Assembly (NCBI GenBank): GCA_905116865.2
Contig: CAJHNH020008438.1
Coordinates: 1-64,000 of the forward strand
Direction: 5' to 3'
DNA: 64,000 bases
Origin: Candidula unifasciata
Taxonomy: Eukaryota > Mollusca > Gastropoda > Stylommatophora > Geomitridae
Of the stretch, positions 1 through 10,843 are shown piece after piece; position 1 is the first letter of the stretch; every line of letters begins with the position of its first letter. Made by a program: the position numbers and the translations under genes. Under the pieces are notes generated by a model, which did not search any database, was not told where the DNA came from, and worked only from the letters and a program-made list of their open reading frames with translations.

Positions 1-2413
1 CACCGACAACAACAGAAACTACTACAGCCACAACACCGACAACAACAGAAACTACTACAGCCACAACACCGACAACAACAGAAACTACTACAGCCACAAC
101 ACCGACAACAACAGAAACTACTACAGCCACAACACCGACAACACCGAAACAACAACAGTCACAACACCGACAACAGCCACAACACCGACAACAACAGAAA
201 CTACACAGCCACAACACCGACAACAACAGAAACCACGACCACAGCCACAACACCGACAACAACAGAAACTACAACAGCCACAACACCGACAACAACAGAA
301 ACTACAACTGTCACAACACCGACAACAACAACAGAAACTACACAACACACCAACAACACAGAAACTACAACAACAACGACACAACAGAAACCACAGCCAC
401 AACACCGACAACAACAGAAACTACAACACACAACCCGACAACAACAGAAACTACCAACCACAAACCGACAACAACAGAAACTACCACAGCCACAACACCG
501 ACAACAACAGAAACTACAACAGCCACAACACCGACAACAACAGAAACTACAACAGCCACAACACCGACAACAACAGAAACTACAACAGCCACAACACCGA
601 CAACAACAGAAACTACAACAGCCACAACACCGACAACAACAGAAACTACCACAGCCACAACACCGACAACAACAGAAACTACCACAGCCACAACACCGAC
701 AACAACAGAAACTACAACACCCACAACACCGACAACAACAGAAACTACCACAGCCACAACACCGACAACAACAGAAACTACAACAGCCACAACACCGACA
801 ACAACAGAAACTACACAGCCACAACACCGACAACAACAGAAACTACAACTGTCACAACACCGACAACAACAGAAACTACCACAGCCACAACACCGACAAC
901 AACAGAAAACAAACACAACACCAGCCACAGAAACACCGACAACAACAGAAACTACCACAGCCACAACACCGACAACAACAGAAACTACCACAGCCACAAC
1001 ACCGACAACAACAGAAACTACAACAGCCACAACACCGACAACAACAGAAACTGAAACTGTCACAACAGACAACAACAGAAACTACAACGACAACAACAGA
1101 AACTACAGCCACAACACCGACAACAACAGAAACTACCACACAACACCGACAACAACAACAGAAACTACAACAGCCACAACAACACCGACAACAACAGAAA
1201 CTACCACGCCACACACAGACCACAACAGAAACTACACAGTCACAACACACAACAACAGAAACTACAACAGCCACAACACCGACAACAACAGAAACCACTA
1301 CAACAGCCACAACACCGACAACAACAGAAACTACAACAGCCACAACACCGACAACAACAGAAACTACAACAGCCACAACACCGACAACAACAGAAACTAC
1401 AACAGCCACAACACCGACAACAACAGAAACTACAACTGTCACAACACCGACAACAACAGAAACTACCACAGCCACAACACCGACAACAACAGAAACTACC
1501 ACAGCCACAACACCGACAACAACAGAAACTACAACTGTCACAACACCGACAACAACAGAAACTACAACAGCCACAACACCGACAACACAACACACAACAA
1601 CAAACAGAAACTACCACAGCCACAACACCGACAACAACAGAAACTACAACAGCCACAACACCGACAACAACAGAAACTACCACAGCCACAACACCGACAA
1701 CAACAGAACTACTACAGTCACACACAACCGACAACACCACAGAAACTACACAGCAACACAACACCGACAACAACAGAAACTACAACAGCCACAACACCGA
1801 CAACAACAGAAAGAAACTACCACAGCCACAACACCGACAACACAGAAACTACACAACACCGACAACACAACACCGACAACAACAGAAAAACTACCACAGC
1901 CACAACACCGACAACAACAGAAACAACAACAACCACTACCACAGCCACAACACCGACAACAACAGAAACTAGAAACACCACAACACCGACAACAACAGAA
2001 ACTACACAGCCACAGCACCACAACACCGACAACACACAGAAACTACAACAGCCACACAACACAACGAAACTACAACAACAGACAACAACAGAAACTACCA
2101 CAGCCACAACACCCACAACAACAGAAACCCCGACCACAGCCACAACACCGACAACAACAGAAACTACCACAGCCACAACACCGACAACAACAGAAACTAC
2201 AACACCGCAACACAGAAACACCGACAACAACAGACAAACAGAACCACAGCCACAACACCGACAACAACAGAAACTACACAGCCACAACACCGACAACAAC
2301 AGAAACACGACCACAGTCAGAAACTACAACAACCACAACCACGACACAATCCCTTCACAACACCGACAACAACAGAAACTACCACAACACACAAACGACA
2401 CAACAAACTACAG
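1..2413 (+). repeat. 33-base Thr-rich (mucin-like) tandem repeat array
   Basis: The whole stretch is copies of a 33-base unit that reads TTPTTTETTTA on the + strand, with many one- to few-base deletions and some truncated units. T residues sit almost only in ACT and GTC contexts, so the + strand is nearly stop-free in all three frames; indels therefore change the frame without ending translation. The array runs off the left edge of the window. The open frames on the minus strand, rich in Cys or Val, are by-products of the composition. Some indels may be assembly errors. Confidence 0.95.
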
Positions 2414-2586
2414 GTAAGGAGTGTTGTATACACCATTTTTACAACAACATTTCTTTAAACTTTTTTACAACACCGACAACTCTCTCGCAAACACTTTTTT
2501 CACAACACCCGACAACAGAAACTACCACAGCCACAACACCGGAAATGGGGGTGAACATTATCATTGTATCATGTTGTAAGAGGTGA
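1..2586 (+). CDS. Possible 3' part of a secreted Thr-rich mucin-like gene (partial)
   Basis: Read on the + strand the repeat array gives a Thr/Pro/Glu-rich polypeptide of the kind that is O-glycosylated in mucins. At 2413/2414 the array meets GTAAGG, a good splice donor. A possible acceptor (ACAACAG) ends at 2518; splicing this 105-base intron in phase 1 restores the repeat reading as E-T-T-T-A-T-T-P, then continues PEMGVNIIIVSCCKR to a TGA at 2584-2586, with AATAAA at 2589-2594. Because the acceptor itself lies in repeat sequence, the intron could be an illusion. Another possibility is that the donor at 2414 joins this exon to gene A (first recognised exon at 7236, phase 1), which lacks a visible signal-peptide exon. 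No start codon or signal peptide is in the window, and indels make the true frame unclear. Confidence 0.35.
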   Translation, partial: HRQQQKLLQPQHRQQQKLLQPQHRQQQKLLQPQHRQQQKLLQPQHRQHRNNNSHNTDNSHNTDNNRNYTATTPTTTETTTTATTPTTTETTTATTPTTTETTTVTTPTTTTETTQHTNNTETTTTTTQQKPQPQHRQQQKLQHTTRQQQKLPTTNRQQQKLPQPQHRQQQKLQQPQHRQQQKLQQPQHRQQQKLQQPQHRQQQKLQQPQHRQQQKLPQPQHRQQQKLPQPQHRQQQKLQHPQHRQQQKLPQPQHRQQQKLQQPQHRQQQKLHSHNTDNNRNYNCHNTDNNRNYHSHNTDNNRKQTQHQPQKHRQQQKLPQPQHRQQQKLPQPQHRQQQKLQQPQHRQQQKLKLSQQTTTETTTTTTETTATTPTTTETTTQHRQQQQKLQQPQQHRQQQKLPRHTQTTTETTQSQHTTTETTTATTPTTTETTTTATTPTTTETTTATTPTTTETTTATTPTTTETTTATTPTTTETTTVTTPTTTETTTATTPTTTETTTATTPTTTETTTVTTPTTTETTTATTPTTQHTTTNRNYHSHNTDNNRNYNSHNTDNNRNYHSHNTDNNRTTTVTHNRQHHRNYTATQHRQQQKLQQPQHRQQQKETTTATTPTTQKLHNTDNTTPTTTEKLPQPQHRQQQKQQQPLPQPQHRQQQKLETPQHRQQQKLHSHSTTTPTTHRNYNSHTTQRNYNNRQQQKLPQPQHPQQQKPRPQPQHRQQQKLPQPQHRQQQKLQHRNTETPTTTDKQNHSHNTDNNRNYTATTPTTTETRPQSETTTTTTTTQSLHNTDNNRNYHNTQTTQQTTGKECCIHHFYNNISLNFFTTPTTLSQTLFSQHPTTETTTATTPEMGVNIIIVSCCKR

Positions 2587-2588
2587 CA

Positions 2589-2594
2589 AATAAA
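2589..2594 (+). terminator. Possible polyadenylation signal AATAAA
   Basis: AATAAA lies two bases after the TGA that closes the Thr-rich frame. The very short 3' UTR makes it only a candidate. Confidence 0.3.
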
Positions 2595-2889
2595 GGCTGC
2601 ACTAAACACGGCCAAATTGTAATGCCTTAGTGATTAGTGATTAGGATTAGAAAGCATTATCATCACAGCACTCCAGTCAGATCCATAGGTGCTCTGATCT
2701 TCTCCTCAGAAGCTCCACAAGTGTAAAACGACTGATGACGCCTGTTCTGTGTTGGTTAGGGAAACGTCTTGTCTCGTTAGTAAAAAGTTCATTTCTTGCA
2801 GCTCTGGCCTTTACCCCCATGTCCATCCGTATTGTAATGACTTTTTCTTCTTAAGTCAATGTCGTGTAGCTTTGGTGGTTATGTCTATC

Positions 2890-2893
2890 CACA

Positions 2894-2964
<71 letters not shown>

Positions 2965-4020
2965 TACTTTCAATCATCTCTGACACAGATGATCTTCCAT
3001 GCCATGATGTCAGCATATGTTCTCCCCGTCTCCCTCTGCCTCTCCTCCTCTCCAGCTTTCCTTCCGTCACACCGAACTAAATATTTTTTATCCCTCTCAT
3101 GACCAAAGAATGTAGATTGTCTCTTTCTGATGTGGGCAATCAGTTCTCTTTGTGAGTCAGTTTTCTTCAATACGTCTTCATTTTTCTTTTCATCAGTCCA
3201 TGGTATTCTCCTCATTCGTCAATAAAACCACATCTCTGCAGCTTCTAAAAAAGTTTTAACTAATTTACTAACTGTCCATGATTTACATCCTTTTAATAAT
3301 ATAGGATTTATAAAGCTATCAGGATTCTCTTTCTCGTCTCAACTGACAAAGAAAGATGGCAATTGTTTTTTTCTGCCTTGTTTGAGATATTCGACATTTC
3401 ACTTCTTCAATTCATCTTACATCTGATGTTATCGGGGCCCAAGTACTTGAACCTATCAACTTGTTTGAGGTTTGTTCCCTTTACTTTGATGTTGCATTCT
3501 GGAGTGTCAGTTTTCTTTGTAATTATGTTTTTTTCTTGCTGTTCAAACTAAGACCATTGTTTTCACTTTTCGTTTTAATTATTTACATTATTTCTTGCAG
3601 TTGTATTTCATTTTCAGCGATCAAAACTATTTCGTTAGCAAATCGCAGGTTGTTAACAATATAACCACCAACAGCTATTACTGGCATACCATGTATAGAT
3701 CTAATCATTATTTCACTGTACAAATTAAATGAATCGGGTGATAGTATTCACCATGTCTAACTCCTTGTTTGATGTTTTGAAAACTTCCAACTTGCTTGTC
3801 AATCCTTATGCCTGCTTCTTTTGCAAGTATGTTTTTCATTACACTCAGAACGTTACCATCAATGTTTAAGGTTTCCAAAACTCTAATGTCTTCATGTTTC
3901 ACTTTATCAAATGCTTTAGTGTAATCAATAAAGCACGAAGACAGATCTCTATTCATGTCAGTCATTCTTATTGAAAGTGTCCTCAAGATAAATTTGGTGT
4001 TGTTAATGCCTTTACCTTCA
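2890..4020 (-). mobile_element. Degenerate non-LTR retrotransposon (LINE), reverse transcriptase part
   Basis: Translated on the minus strand, 3708-3986 carries reverse transcriptase motif A (FIDYTKAFDKVKHEDI) and an IKQGVRHG-like motif. Further downstream on that strand are pieces reading NIKVKGTNLKQV and, at 2970-3215, a C-terminal tail (RMRRIPWTDEKKNEDVL). Frames are broken by stops and shifts. The 3' end runs into the CT/GA microsatellite at 2899-2960, as is common for LINE tails. A related copy is at 33120-34015. It is dead. Confidence 0.8.
2899..2960. repeat. (CT)n microsatellite
   Basis: About 31 copies of CT, at the 3' tail of the LINE fragment on the minus strand. Confidence 0.95.
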
Positions 4021-4139
4021 ACAAAACCACCTTGATCTTCTCCACTTTCTTTTCTGGTTTTTTTTTTTTCTTTCTTTTTCTGTTTTTTTTTTTTTTATTA
4101 CATCAGTTGTTATTTGAACTCCTCCTGGCTGGAAGTGTT

Positions 4140-4225
4140 TAAAGAAAAAATCTATCTCCGTAAGGACTTAAACCCACGACCTTCAGATCCAAAGGCAAGC
4201 GTCGAGCCGCTACACTACAGCGCCC
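4140..4225 (-). mobile_element. tRNA-derived SINE head (SINE3-like)
   Basis: On the minus strand a tRNA-like stretch has an A-box region (TAGTGTAGCGGCTCGACGC) and a B box (GGGTTTAAGTCC), the same head layout as the SINE3 copies elsewhere. It is a retroposon head, not a working tRNA gene: no closing acceptor stem is seen. Confidence 0.55.
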
Positions 4226-4734
4226 TCTCTCTGCTGGGGAGATTTAAAATCGAACGAAAAATAGATTCGCCATCTTCACAAAGTAACAAGCACAAAGAAA
4301 AATTGAACGTTGCGGCTACAGAGGCTTCATTAGCATACACACAAATTGACTTAACTTACATACCCTGAAGCAGCCACTCAGATGTCTTGCCAGCGGAATG
4401 GAGAGATACGTGAGATAAAAAAAATTATAGCTGGGGAAAGCCAAGGGTCGTAAATTAAGAATTTTTGATCAAATTGTGTTGACAGTTCAGTCCCCTAGGT
4501 ATTAGGGTTCTCAAAATGAAAATACAACGATTTTCAATGGACTTGCAGACTCTGTGGCTGAAGTAGCTAGAATTGATGGCTGTCACTTGCATGTCACGGA
4601 CACCCCAGTGACCCTTTGAATTGAAGTGCAACTGTACTTGGCCTGCTCGGGAAGATGTGGCACAATAGCAGCCAGAGGTACCAGTCACAAATCAAGATGA
4701 GGACTTGATCATTACACAAATGAGAAAAATGGCA
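4226..4734. other. Unassigned non-coding stretch
   Basis: No exon, repeat family or RNA gene was recognised here; open frames are short and lack family features. Confidence 0.5.
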
Positions 4735-5245
4735 GTTCGCGCACACGAAGATACATTATTATGGACAGAATCAGAAGAAACCATTATTCTTCACATTAGA
4801 ACAAGGCACAACCGATTACGCTGCAATGCGTACACAAAATTTAAGATAGGAGTATCAAACATGTCCACGGGTGAGTAGTCGCCTCAGAAAGCAAAACAGA
4901 TATTCAAAGACGACACCAAATATGATATATTTTAACAAAATTTGTTTGACTGACTGACTGAATGACTGACTTTTTTACGCCAACTAGACATCACACTGAG
5001 AGAAAAACACCCGCTAACACAAAGTGCAACCATTCGGATAAGGATCACTCGTGGGGTGGTCCCGGAAACCCCGTTTAAGCGTTTTGTTGTATTAGGGTCC
5101 TGACACAACCAGGGTGGGTTTCCATAAGAAGAACAGTTCATGGTTAACTGAGTAAACTAAAAACGACAGGACTATGTAAACAGAAGACCCGGTTACTAAT
5201 ATAGAAAATTTGTTCCAGGCGAACGAACGAAGACAAGTTAACACT
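4735..5245 (+). mobile_element. LINE C-terminal remnant split by another repeat
   Basis: The + strand at 4755-4870 reads TESEETIILHIRTRHNRLRC, which resembles the segment after RNase H in I-type LINEs. The extreme tail resumes near 5150-5240 and matches the tails at 30.8 kb and 46.65 kb. Between them, about 4980-5115, is a reversed copy of repeat family G. Frames are broken. Confidence 0.5.
4980..5115 (-). repeat. Interspersed repeat family G, copy (reversed)
   Basis: The reverse complement matches 11325-11470, 35780-35975 and 38258-38437 in the order: dinucleotide-poor leader, hinge GATGATCC-like block, GTGGCACTTTGTGTC-like block, GGGTGTTTGTCGCT-like block. No coding capacity was seen. Confidence 0.6.
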
Positions 5246-5497
5246 TTCTAGCCAAACATCAATTTATTGTAAAGGAAATCTGTTTTGACACACAGTTAGC
5301 CAAGTAAGTGTTAACAGCTATTGCAACGTTTGTTTTGTCAGCTTCGGAGGCAAGACGCCATATACCAGCCAATTCTCCTTCATGTTAAGGTTTCTCATAT
5401 TGTAAACACATTTTTTGGGGCCTATAAAACTATAAGAATGTTTCTGTCTACAGACATACCCAAACACGCACACACACAAACACACATATACACACAC

Positions 5498-5501
<4 letters not shown>

Positions 5502-5556
<55 letters not shown>
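5502..5556. repeat. (TA)n microsatellite
   Basis: Nearly pure TA dinucleotide run with GATATA interruptions at its right end. Confidence 0.95.
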
Positions 5557-5564
<8 letters not shown>

Positions 5565-5589
5565 GATATAGATATATATGTTGATTTTT

Positions 5590-5771
5590 ATCATGGTACG
5601 AGGTGTCGCAGGTAGACCCAGCCTAAAGTGCGTACCAGGATGTATGTCCTGGAGAAGTAAAGACGGCCGGCGTAAAGATGACCACATTACCCATCTAGTT
5701 CCGCTTGCTTTGTAAAAATGGTGGTGCTCTTCTCATATTCCCGATGCGTCTAAGGCGTGAAAAGGGATCTT

Positions 5772-5775
<4 letters not shown>
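5590..5775 (+). mobile_element. SINE3 copy, body and tail
   Basis: The body motif (a ...CCCAGCCTAAA...GTACCAGG... block, then GTAAAGACGGCCGGCGT, then a CCGATGCGTCTAAGGCGTG tail ending in AAAAGGGATCTTTA) is shared with about ten other copies in the window. The tRNA-like head is missing here. Confidence 0.75.

Positions 5776-5836
<61 letters not shown>
5776..5836. repeat. (TA)n microsatellite next to repeat R1
   Basis: TA run leading through TATACA units directly into the CTAGCTGTACCCGGC terminus of the R1 element. Confidence 0.95.
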
Positions 5837-5842
<6 letters not shown>

Positions 5843-5858
5843 TACATATATACATATA

Positions 5859-7197
5859 TACTAGCTGTACCCGGCCACGCGTTGCTGTGGCATAGTTTGG
5901 CTAAATGGAAAAGAAAGAAAATAGAAATCACACATGTCTAATAAAATCATTGTCTGCTCAGATATAGAGATAGTCTTTGATCTCCATCCCCCCCCCCCTT
6001 CCACTACAACTAAATCCACCTACTACTCTCTCCCTCATCAAAGGTTTTTGGAAAAGAAAGACAATGGAAATCGCACGTGTCTAATATAGTTAATGTCGCA
6101 ATCATTCTCTGCACATATATAGAGTCTGGTTTCCAACTTTAGAACACCACCATATAATTGAGTCTTTATATTAGTGGTCGTTTAAATGGTGCTATTAGCA
6201 CAGTAACAAAAGTGGTTATTTGGTTATCACTTGCTAAAGCTGTTTGTATTTTTATAGGAGACGTAAGTAAAGCTACTACTGTACTTGTAAAACACAAATA
6301 AGTCGTAAAAAAATTAGAATAGTGAAGGTAGCGTTAGTAAAATATAAACAAATTAAGTAAGTAATGAGAACTTGAAAATCATGTGTAAAGCTCCTTTAGT
6401 TCTCTTAAATTTCAGTAATTACCCCCTCCCCTCCCTTCTTCCACCGACTACTGCTGTCTCCCTCTTCGAAAGATTGAAAAATCATCGCCTGGCGAAATTT
6501 TTGTTGTTGTTGTTGTAACTTACATTAACATCGCTGTCCATTAGGACTAAATGGGGAGCAGGAATTGTAATAGGTAGTGAATGGGGCTAGTGTAATATTT
6601 ACCACATCATCCTTCAAGTACCAGTACAACTACTACCACGACCACCACCACACTAGCTAAAATAATGTCACTGCTATCAGTTTTACCATCGGAGCAGACA
6701 GGGAGTCGTGAGCCAGAAGATTTGGTTCCGCATGGCTAGTGCTGTCGCCACAGACTGATCAGGTTAGGATGTAAAATTTATCAGTAAACAGTTTGCCCCC
6801 CCCCCCCCCCCCAAATTCACCGACTACTCTTTTCCTCATCGAAGTAGTTGGGAGAAAAAAAAAAAAAACAATTCAAAAGCAATTAAAACAGGAAAAATAC
6901 ACCATAATTAGGAAATGAACGCTATGGTAAACAGCACAGCTTAAAATTCCAACGCAGATGAAATAATTAAATCTAAATGAAAATAAATGGAAAGCTATGA
7001 AATTTCATTGTAACCATGTAATCGAAAAGTTTAAAATAAAATCAGAAGTATGTGAAATGGTCAAATTTAATTATTAACTGGTTTACCCACATACCTGTCC
7101 TTATTTTTTTTTTTTTTTTTTTAAGGGCCACATAGCTAGTGCTGTCGCCACGACAGTGCAGGTGAGGATTTTATTTTGGCCCGGGTAAAAAAATAAA
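5859..7197 (+). mobile_element. R1 interspersed element, copy 1 (Helentron-like, non-autonomous)
   Basis: It begins CTAGCTGTACCCGGC and continues with blocks found in the same order in the reverse complement of 41152-42830 and, in part, at 21709-22250: TTGGCTAAATGG, a C-rich run, GGGGAGCAGGAATTGTAAT, a CACGACCACCACCACA block, and CATGGCTAGTGCTGTCGCC. No protein is encoded. The terminus resembles those often assigned to Helitron/Helentron families in invertebrates; that is recall, not a search result. It ends about 40 bases before gene A exon 2. Confidence 0.65.
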
Positions 7198-7235
7198 ACG
7201 CTTCAATTGACTATACAAAGTGCTTATATTTGCAG

Positions 7236-7544
7236 ATTACAGCAAAGCTAAAACCAGTTCGCAGTGTTACATGGTATATCAGTTTAAAAACAATCAAACA
7301 TGTGAAGAACAAACCAATCTCGGCAAATGTATAGTTCGAGTGGATGGCTACTTAAACAGAACACGTACAACTGATGAAGCAGACCAGTTCAACACCACCT
7401 TGCGTTCCTACATCCCCAACCCAGTGCCGGGATGTGCTTTAGATCTTAATACTATTGCTCTGAAAGCCAGTAGGGACTTCTTCACGTCCGTGCTAGGCGT
7501 GTTCGGGAGACCTTCTGTGTCTGATGCTGTGGTGCTAACCGCAG
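7236..7544 (+). CDS. Gene A, exon 2: first four-cysteine domain of a secreted protein
   Basis: This 309-base exon is bounded by TTTGCAG and GTAGGT and is phase 1 at both ends. It encodes about 103 residues starting (G)-DYSKAKTSSQC. The four cysteines follow C-x(11)-C-x(8)-C-x(34)-C-x(2)-D-L, the same spacing as exon 2 of gene B and, apart from the first gap, as exon 3 of all three genes. Sequons include NQT, NRT and NTT. I do not recognise this domain. Its length is identical to gene B exon 2 and the two are clearly homologous along their full length, which supports a real exon. The signal-peptide exon that precedes it in gene B was not found upstream, where repeat R1 and LINE debris intervene; it may lie further left, be lost, or have been replaced by the Thr-rich exon ending at 2413. 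Confidence 0.88.
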
Positions 7545-7554
7545 GTAGGTAGTA

Positions 7555-8140
7555 GATATTCAAGATACTGGTAATATGCCAGACATTGTAGATAACACAA
7601 CTATTGATATTCTAGATACTGTAGAGGCAATAGTCGTAAACTAGATATTGTAGATAACACAACTATTGATATTCTAGATACTGTAGAGGCAATGGTCGTA
7701 AACTAGATATTGTAGTTACACAACTATTGATATTCTAGATACTGTAGAGGCAATAGTCGTAAACTAGATATTGTAGTTACACAACTGCTGATATTCTAGA
7801 TACTGTAGAGGCAATAGACAATAAACTAGATATTGTAGATACACAACAGTTGATATTCTAGATATTGTAGATGCAATAGTCAATAAATTAGATATACACA
7901 ACTGTTGATATTCTAGATATTGTAGATGCAATAGTCAATAAATTAGATATACACAACTGTTGATATTCTAGATATTGTAGATGCAATTGTCGATAAACTA
8001 GATATTGTAGGCACACAACTGTTGATATTCAAGATACTGTAGATGCAATTGTCGATGAACTAGATATTGTAGATACACAACTGTTGATATTCTAGATACT
8101 GTAGATGCAATTGTCGATAAACTAGATATTGTAAATAAAT
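7555..8140. repeat. Minisatellite, about 60-65-base unit, in gene A intron 2
   Basis: About nine degenerate copies of a unit built from GATATTCTAGATACTGTAG, AGGCAATAGTCGTAAA and CTAGATATTGTAG, filling most of the 831-base intron. Both strands contain near-palindromic TCTAGA. No coding sense was seen. Confidence 0.9.
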
Positions 8141-8375
8141 TGTCGTAAGTGAGGATAGTTCTCATAGTTGGGACATAATGATTATCATTTTGAAAAAAAA
8201 GGAGAACAAATTTTAAAAAGAAGTGAAAGAAGAAAAAGATCTTTTTTTTTAAAAAAAATACTAAAAATATGGGCGAAAAAAAAAAGAAAAAAAAAACAGA
8301 TTTATTGTATGTTAAATATTTAAAAACAATGTATTTATAGTATATACATTGACATATATTTCTTCCACTGTGCAG

Positions 8376-8675
8376 GCGAAATAACACCAGACATGTGCGT
8401 TGACAACTTTGTTAGTATCACAGTCAATGACAGTCTCACATGTCCCGAAACGATGGAATTTATCAAATGCGATATTCTGGCCCTGCAGTTAGACATGAAC
8501 GTATTATCACGAGCAGAACTTCTTCAACTGCAATATGACATTCAAGACATACTGGAGAAATTCAATTTTATCTGCACAATAGACCTTCAGATGATGTCAT
8601 CTGAATCACCTGCACCACCAGAAAAAGTCACGAAAAAGCCACAGCCAAAAGAAAAGGCCCCAATTCCATACCCAG
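8376..8675 (+). CDS. Gene A, exon 3: second four-cysteine domain plus Pro/Lys linker
   Basis: A 300-base phase 1-1 exon between GTGCAG and GTAAAC. It encodes (G)-EITPDMC and then the domain with spacing C-x(14)-C-x(8)-C-x(34)-C-x(2)-D-L, followed by a linker rich in Pro and Lys ending KEKAPIPYP. The domain is homologous to the one in exon 2 by cysteine spacing and the C-x-[ILV]-D-[LF] signature, so the protein carries an internal duplication. The segment between the third and fourth cysteines has the heptad-like Leu/Ile pattern of two amphipathic helices (inference). Gene B exon 3 has the same length and also ends APIPY. The family is not one I can name. Confidence 0.9.
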
Positions 8676-8704
8676 GTAAACGTCTTATCGTGCCTTTTCA
8701 TTTT

Positions 8705-8780
8705 AAGCAAAGGGCTACGTAGTCTCGAGGCATGGTGTCCAGCTCGAGTGCTAGAGGTTCAGGGTTCAATCCCCAGTAAG
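8705..8780 (+). mobile_element. SINE1 head fragment
   Basis: The tRNA-like head GTAGTCTCGAGGCATGGTG followed by B box GGGTTCAATCCCC matches heads at 26135, 46832 and 61965. Only the head is present; a tandem repeat follows at once. Confidence 0.75.
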
Positions 8781-9185
8781 CTTACTTTCTGTTTCGCCAA
8801 GTTCTTGTTAAAAGTGATCTGCTTACTTTCTGTTTCACTAAGTTCTTGTTAACAGTGATCTGCTTACTTTCTGTTTCACCAAGTTCGTGTTAATAGTGAT
8901 CTGCTTACTTTCTGTTTCACTTAGTTCTTGTTAACAGTGATCTGCTAACTTTCTGTTTCGCCAAGTTCTTGTTAAAAGTGATCTGCTTACTTTCTGTTTC
9001 ACCAAGTTCGTGTTAACAGTGATCTGCTTACTTTCTGTTTCACCAAGGTTCTTTTTAAAAGTGATTTGACTACTTTCTGTTTCACCAAGTTCTTATTTAC
9101 AGTGGTCTGCTTACTTTCTGGTTCGCCAAGTTCTTGTTAACATCGATCTGCTTACTTTCTGTTTCGACATGTTCTTGCTAACATA
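8780..9185. repeat. Minisatellite, about 42-base unit, gene A intron 3
   Basis: About nine copies of a unit containing CTGCTTACTTTCTGTTTC, ACCAAGTTCTTGTTAACAG and TGAT. The first unit overlaps the SINE1 head boundary, which suggests that the repeat grew from sequence next to the insertion. Confidence 0.9.
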
Positions 9186-9539
9186 GCTTGAGAATTTTTT
9201 TTTTTTTTTTGGCTTGCTCCATTTTTCCCACTCAAATTAAATTTTATTAGAGTCGAGAAAAAGAGAGGCGCAGGGGCTTGGGGGGAGGGGGGGGGGGGGT
9301 CCTTGCCATTTGTTCAATGGGTGATGCAGATAAAAAAGGTTTGAAATCACTGATACTGGGTTTCTGACTTTTCAAATTCTTTTTTGTTTTGTTTTGTTGT
9401 AATAATTGTCGACACGCTTTGAAAATGCGGGTATGTATATTGTCCAGCTACTTTTTTGTCCACACCTTTTTCGCACATTTATATGAAACAAAAGCTGGGT
9501 ACTACTCACGAAAGTAACACCAAAGGTTCTTTGCACTTT

Positions 9540-10690
9540 GTTTTAAAAAATTCAGTTGATAGGCTCTCTAGACTTTCTTCGAATAAATTTGGTCAAAAGA
9601 TCATACACATTTCGTTGATAGGTCATTTATATATGGTTTTAATAAATTCGGTTTATAGGTTATTTACATTTGGTTTTAATAAATCCACTTGATAGGTCAT
9701 TTATATATGGTTTTAATAAATTCGGTTTATAGGTTATTTACATTTGGTTTTAATAAATCCACTTGATAGGTCATTTATATATGGTTTTAATAAATTCGGT
9801 TTATAGGTTATTTACATTTGGTTTTAATAAATCCACTTGATAGGTCATTTATATATGGTTTTAATAATTCGGTTTTATAGGTTATTTACATTTGGTTTTA
9901 ATAAATCCACTTGATAGGTCATTTATATATGGTTTTAATAAAGTCGGTTTATAGGTTATTTACATTTGGTTTTAATAAATCCACTTGATAGGTCATTTAT
10001 ATATGGTTTTAATAAATTCGGTTTATAGGTTATTTACATTTGGTTTTAATAAATCCACTTGATAGGTCATTTACATTTGTTTTTAATAAATTAAGTTGAT
10101 AGATCTTTTTCATGTTGTTTTTTTACATTAAGTTTATAGGTCACTTACATTTCGTTTCTTACATTTAGTTGATAGGTCATTTATATATGGTTTTAATAAA
10201 TTCGGTTTATAGGTTATTTACATTTGATTTTAATAAATCCACTTGAAAGGTCATTTACATTTGTTTTTAATAAATTAAGTTGATAGATCTTTTTCATGTC
10301 GTTTTTTACATTAAGTTTATAGGTCACTTACATTTCGTTTCTTACATTCTGTTAATAGGTCACTTACATTTCGTTTTTTACATTCAGTTGATAGGTCACT
10401 TACATTTCGTTTTTCACATTCAGTTGATAGGTCACTTACATTTCGTTCAGTTGAAGGCTCATTTACGTTTGGTTTACATAAATTCTGTTGATAGGCCATT
10501 TACATTTCGTTTTAATAAATTCAGCTGATAGGTCCTTAAAATGTGGTATTAATAATTTCATTTGAAATGTCATTTAAATTTGGTTTTAATAAATTCAGTA
10601 GATAGGTCCTTCAAATGTGGTATTAATAATTTCATTTGAAATGTCATTTACATTTGGTTTTAATAAATTTAGTTGTAGGTCATTCATTTT
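9540..10690. repeat. Compound minisatellite, units of about 35-75 bases, gene A intron 3
   Basis: A 74-base higher-order unit alternates TTGATAGGTCATTTATATA and GGTTTATAGGTTATTTACA, each followed by TGGTTTTAATAAAT. After about 10070 the array degenerates into 33- to 38-base units with CATTTCGTTTTTTACATTCAG. It fills most of the intron up to the exon 4 acceptor. Confidence 0.92.
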
Positions 10691-10722
10691 TCATTTTAGT
10701 CAGTTCAGCTAATCTATTTCAG

Positions 10723-10843
10723 ATTGCCTCTCCAACTCGTCCAGTTCCTGTACAGGACGTCCAGATGGCGATTACTTCCTGTGTTTTCCAGGCTGTCAGC
10801 CTGGCCTCTACGCAACCTGCAAGTACAACAACTTGCATATCAG
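10723..10843 (+). CDS. Gene A, exon 4: first half of CBM14/peritrophin-A-like module
   Basis: A 121-base exon from CTATTTCAG to GTAGGG, phase 1 at the start and phase 2 at the end. It encodes (D)-CLSNSSSSC, then R-P-D-G-D-Y-x-L-C-F-P-G-C, then G-L-Y-A-T-C and ends HI(R). The order G-D-Y...C...C...Y-x-x-C, continued in exon 5 by C-P...V-F-D-P...C, is the pattern of a peritrophin-A (chitin-binding type 2, CBM14) domain with an added cysteine pair. Gene B and gene C exons 4 have the same length, phases and residues. One sequon, NSS, is present. Chitin binding is inferred from the motif only. Confidence 0.9.

Noticed and set aside
121..2314. Cys-rich and Val-rich long frames on the minus strand across the first 2.3 kb
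   Set aside because: They are the complementary reading of the ACA/CCG/ACT repeat; the unit makes most frames open on both strands, and the + strand reading is the biologically sensible mucin-type one.
7555..10690. Possible CRISPR-like arrays in the regularly spaced repeats
   Set aside because: Units follow each other without unique spacers and the surroundings are eukaryotic introns; these are minisatellites.
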